A stretch of 7,637 nucleotides of DNA from Methanosarcinaceae archaeon (GTDB taxonomy: Archaea; Halobacteriota; Methanosarcinia; Methanosarcinales; Methanosarcinaceae), in NCBI GenBank assembly GCA_030609665.1, contig JAUWBW010000088.1, positions 1 through 7,637 of the forward strand, in the 5' to 3' direction. Below the pieces are notes generated by a model. That model ran no database searches. It was given only the letters and a program-made list of their open reading frames with translations, and had not been told where the DNA came from. The stretch's first letter is position 1; the number at the start of each line of letters is the position of its first letter. The position numbers and the translations under genes were made by a program. Below are positions 5,998 through 7,637 of the stretch, piece after piece.

Positions 5998-6410
5998 TCG
6001 TATCTGATTTTCAGAAACGGTACTAATATATCAAAAACAGTGTTCATCCTCGATTCACTTATTCCTCCGTCTTCGAAGGTGAATCGTTGGGATGGAACCC
6101 ATATGGGATCAGAGGTCCAGTCCGGATACCTTGATATGCTCCAGCTTTCTTCGAGTGGAATTACGGCATCTTCGAGTATTTGCATGGTATCGTCATCAAT
6201 CAGTTTGTTGAATTCTTTGAGGAAAAATGAGAATATTTCATGTTTGTAAATACCGATCTTACCTTGTGCAGCGAGACATGCTTTGAGTAATTTTTCGACT
6301 GCTTGCTGGGCATGATATGTTGCAAGGTTAAATTTTTCGTTTTCAAGTAGTATCGAGACTACATCATAATCGTTGTTTGCTTCAATGAGAAATGCTTTTG
6401 CAATATCCAT
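5985..6410 (-). CDS. HEPN domain protein of a HEPN-MNT pair
   Basis: The 141-residue helical protein carries HEPN family marks: an N-terminal helix MDIAKAFLIEANNDYD, the YHAQQAVEKLLKACL core (32-46), a KHEI segment (56-59) and RYPDW (94-98). In paired systems the HEPN partner is often an RNase toxin or forms an inhibited complex with the nucleotidyltransferase, which can AMPylate it. Here the usual R-x4-6-H RNase motif is not visible: after R94 no histidine follows at the required distance. The protein may therefore be a non-nuclease HEPN of the nucleotidyltransferase-linked type, or use other residues. The start ATG at 6410 has CGGA close upstream and follows the MNT stop by 8 bp, so the two are one operon with MNT first. 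The stop codon falls in an 11-bp duplication. Confidence 0.9.
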   Translation of the reverse strand: MDIAKAFLIEANNDYDVVSILLENEKFNLATYHAQQAVEKLLKACLAAQGKIGIYKHEIFSFFLKEFNKLIDDDTMQILEDAVIPLEESWSISRYPDWTSDPIWVPSQRFTFEDGGISESRMNTVFDILVPFLKIRYEIEV

Positions 6411-6418
6411 TTTTCCGT

Positions 6419-6838
6419 TCAGTCCACCACTTCCCAGTAATCTCCGTGCATGATGGCTTTGTTTGGTACTATCTGGTTAAACTGCTGTTTCAGCTTTTCA
6501 AAGGTGCCATCGTCATGTAATGTGATCCCGTGGTTGAGGATGTTGAGTATAAGTGGATTAAGAGTGTTTAATGCCATAATCAATTCATCTGTGGAACCTG
6601 TTTTTGGAGATACCTGCCCGACTGTACGATAAAGTCTTTTCCGAAGTTCTATCTCGACATCTCTTCGTTCAGTCCAGTCTGCAAATTCTCTGTCTAAGAT
6701 TATCAGCACATCGATGTCAGAATAAGTTTGCTCCAACTCTTTGGCATACGAGCCGTACAGAATTACACTACAAAGTTCGTTATGAAATATGTCCTTCAGT
6801 TCTGATATTAATTTATCAGTAATGTTCTTTGAAAGCAT
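6419..6838 (-). CDS. MNT-type nucleotidyltransferase paired with HEPN
   Basis: The 139-residue protein is a minimal nucleotidyltransferase. The signature reads YGSYAKELEQTYSDIDVLII with G29-S30 and the catalytic pair D41 and D43. The third carboxylate typical of the fold is not obvious; the expected strand (VGQVSPKTGSTDELI, 73-87) offers only D84 or E85 near its end. In HEPN-MNT modules this protein is the antitoxin, known in some systems to transfer AMP to the HEPN partner. The C-terminal segment after residue 95 (NPLILNILNHGITLHDD) is common in the family. ATG at 6838 follows a weak purine-rich site. It is the first gene of the pair and is served by a clear TATA box around 6925. Toxin-antitoxin function is inferred from the pairing, not shown. 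Confidence 0.92.
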   Translation of the reverse strand: MLSKNITDKLISELKDIFHNELCSVILYGSYAKELEQTYSDIDVLIILDREFADWTERRDVEIELRKRLYRTVGQVSPKTGSTDELIMALNTLNPLILNILNHGITLHDDGTFEKLKQQFNQIVPNKAIMHGDYWEVVD

Positions 6839-6914
6839 TTGATCGACTCTTTTCCTAAAGGCACCGTGTTGAAGTCATGTGATTTTTTATGTGACAATAC
6901 AGTTAAAGTTTATG

Positions 6915-6938
6915 ATTTTTAAATATATAAACCAGTCG
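6915..6938 (-). promoter_or_regulatory. TATA box promoter of the MNT-HEPN operon
   Basis: On the minus strand GGTTTATATATTTAAA contains TTTATATA, a very good match to the archaeal box A, at about 6918-6932. Transcription would start near 6900, leaving a leader of about 60 nt before the MNT start at 6838. It lies just inside the boundary of the repeat-rich region, so the cassette carries its own promoter. Confidence 0.6.
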
Positions 6939-6960
6939 TTGATTTTGATTCCCGCGAAGT

Positions 6961-6998
6961 CGGCGCGCGTCCGGTATTTTGCACTTGGAGCGGGCGCG
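6961..6998 (+). repeat. GC-rich 38-bp intergenic element, copy 1
   Basis: The 38 bases are identical to 7245-7282. The sequence is far richer in G and C than the DNA around it; it begins CGGCGCGCGTCCGG and ends GAGCGGGCGCG. Its ends are roughly complementary (CGCGC.TCC against GGA...GCGCG), so an imperfect hairpin around a TTTTGCACTT loop is possible. A related 16-base block, GGCTTATGATCTATGG (7025-7040), follows 26 bp later and recurs after copy 2, so the repeated unit is probably longer and partly eroded. Confidence 0.9.
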
Positions 6999-7042
6999 GT
7001 GGTAGTTTCATTGTGAGGATTGTGGGCTTATGATCTATGGCG

Positions 7043-7088
7043 TGGGACAATTGAAAAACCGCAGAGGACGCAGAGGGCGCAGAGGTGG
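7043..7088 (+). repeat. Dispersed CCGCAGAG repeat, right copy
   Basis: After TGGGACAATTGAAAAACC come three GCAGAG-type units about 9 bp apart (CGCAGAGGA, CGCAGAGGG, CGCAGAGGT). It is related to the left copy at 5859-5896 and is in the same orientation. It shows no coding sign. Confidence 0.8.
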
Positions 7089-7136
7089 AGGTGCGGTGTG
7101 TCCAAAATCGATACGGAGCGCAGGCATAATGGACGG

Positions 7137-7203
7137 GATGAACAGGATTGACAGGATGACTCAAACCCACATTCAAATCCTGTGCATCCTGTAAATCCTG
7201 TCT
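7137..7203. repeat. Palindromic ACAGGAT dispersed repeat
   Basis: The left arm ACAGGATTGACAGGATG (7142-7158) and the right arm CATCCTGTAAATCCTGT (7185-7201) are complementary at 16 of 17 positions with a 26-base loop. Each arm contains repeated ACAGGAT or ATCCTGT units. This type of ACAGGAT/ATCCTGT palindrome is a familiar dispersed intergenic repeat in many prokaryotic genomes. Confidence 0.85.
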
Positions 7204-7244
7204 GAAATTTTCTGCATGTTCACGCGCAGGTGGCGTATTCCAAC

Positions 7245-7282
7245 CGGCGCGCGTCCGGTATTTTGCACTTGGAGCGGGCGCG
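7245..7282 (+). repeat. GC-rich 38-bp intergenic element, copy 2
   Basis: It is identical to 6961-6998 and in the same orientation, 284 bp away. The flanks are mostly unrelated. Identity over 38 bp in otherwise diverged intergenic DNA suggests recent spread or selection on the structure. Confidence 0.9.
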
Positions 7283-7331
7283 AATGTGTGAAGATACGGC
7301 GCAGGGATCGTGACGATCTGGAACAGGGGCA

Positions 7332-7347
7332 GGCTTGTGGTCTATGG
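7332..7347 (+). repeat. GGCTTRTGRTCTATGG block, second copy
   Basis: GGCTTGTGGTCTATGG matches GGCTTATGATCTATGG at 7025-7040 at 14 of 16 positions. Both follow a GC-rich 38-bp element in the same orientation (26 and 49 bp after it), so they are likely parts of one larger repeat. The remaining DNA of 6839-7434 shows no coding signal I trust. Confidence 0.55.
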
Positions 7348-7434
7348 TGGATAATAGAGGTTGGTAATCGCTCGCCTGTATATGTTGCACCTACACTAAC
7401 CTTAAATAAGATGTAATTCAAATTTTTATGTAAT

Positions 7435-7572
7435 ATGAAACAGCAGCAAAGTCCACAAATTCAATCTACGCCTAATATAATCATAACCAAAGATGGCGAG
7501 AGAGAATCTGATCTAAAAGTAATCGATCGGATACTTGATCGAAGGTATGAAGTATTGGTAGAACTGGGGTAG
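7435..7572 (+). CDS. Possible small protein, 45 aa, unknown function
   Basis: The frame begins MKQQQSPQIQ and ends RRYEVLVELG. It is too short to recognise. Its composition looks like real protein: a polar, glutamine-rich start, a likely beta strand NIIITKDG (14-21), then a charged amphipathic helix around residues 23-37 and a hydrophobic end VLVEL. On the plus strand CTTAAATAAG (7401-7410) could be a TATA box; it would start transcription only a few bases before ATG 7435, so the mRNA would be nearly leaderless, which is common in archaea and agrees with the absence of a ribosome binding site. A T-rich stretch follows the stop. It is the only plausible intact gene on the plus strand. It could also be a chance frame. 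Confidence 0.5.
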   Translation: MKQQQSPQIQSTPNIIITKDGERESDLKVIDRILDRRYEVLVELG

Positions 7573-7637
7573 TTTATTTTTCAATATGCGTTTTAATAAA
7601 CGTTAAACAAAAAGGAAATACTTGATTCTCATCTTCT

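Noticed and set aside
6961..7282. CRISPR array
   Set aside because: Only two identical copies of the 38-bp element exist, 246 bp apart, with no regular spacers and no cas genes.
6919..7421. Two minus-strand frames of about 82-85 codons and a plus-strand frame across the repeat region
   Set aside because: They share a stretch like RPLQVQNTGRAP only because both run through the 38-bp GC-rich repeat; they also translate the ACAGGAT and CGCAGAG repeats. They have no ribosome binding site and no family resemblance.
7589..7602. CGTTT/AAACG inverted repeat after the small plus-strand frame
   Set aside because: A 5-bp AT-rich stem in AT-rich DNA is expected by chance.
7612..7637. Start of a further plus-strand gene (AAGG followed by TTG at 7623)
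   Set aside because: Only five codons remain in the window and the TTG start is weak; it cannot be supported.

Overview
The window looks like chromosomal DNA of a methanogen-type archaeon, most likely of the order Methanosarcinales (ANME-2 relatives are not excluded). It carries an archaeal ribosomal protein S3Ae, a type II methionine aminopeptidase, and the archaeal families UPF0200 and UPF0201. Its intergenic DNA is AT-rich with archaeal TATA boxes and is interrupted by GC-rich dispersed repeats. The taxon is inferred from remembered protein similarity, not from a search.

Nearly every gene lies on the minus strand, so transcription runs from high to low coordinates. From the left: a nucleotidyltransferase-fold protein of unknown role (34-996) follows methionine aminopeptidase (1052-1960). 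The latter has a candidate promoter wrapped in a CAGGTAA/TTACCTG palindrome. The next gap (1961-2361) is not empty. It holds a plus-strand fossil of a YgjP/DUF45-type metallopeptidase (HELVH motif preserved, one frameshift, one in-frame stop) and a hairpin plus T-run terminator for the next gene. That gene, rps3ae (2362-3123), starts with TTG behind a strong ribosome binding site, has an acidic tail built from a 51-bp tandem repeat, and has an unusual leader with six GTTAAY-type repeats spaced 10-11 bp. Upstream lies a truncated IS91-like transposase (3379-3792) with inverted repeats around it.

The central block (3960-5774) is a three-gene operon: a P-loop kinase-like protein (UPF0200) overlaps an RNA-binding-type protein (UPF0201) by 14 bp, and both are followed by an endonuclease-IV/xylose-isomerase-like TIM barrel. 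These look like conserved housekeeping genes.

The right third is accessory DNA. A HEPN-MNT pair (5985-6838), resembling toxin-antitoxin or abortive-infection modules, has its own strong TATA box. It is bracketed on both sides by related dispersed repeats: a CCRCAGAG-type element and a GC-rich element with two identical 38-bp copies plus one diverged copy. A separate palindromic ACAGGAT repeat lies between the two identical copies. The last gene is a possible 45-aa plus-strand protein of unknown function (7435-7572).

No rRNA, tRNA, CRISPR array or complete mobile element was seen. The most unusual signals are the helically phased repeats in front of rps3ae, the palindrome over the methionine aminopeptidase TATA box, and the repeat-bracketed HEPN-MNT cassette whose HEPN protein lacks the usual RNase motif.
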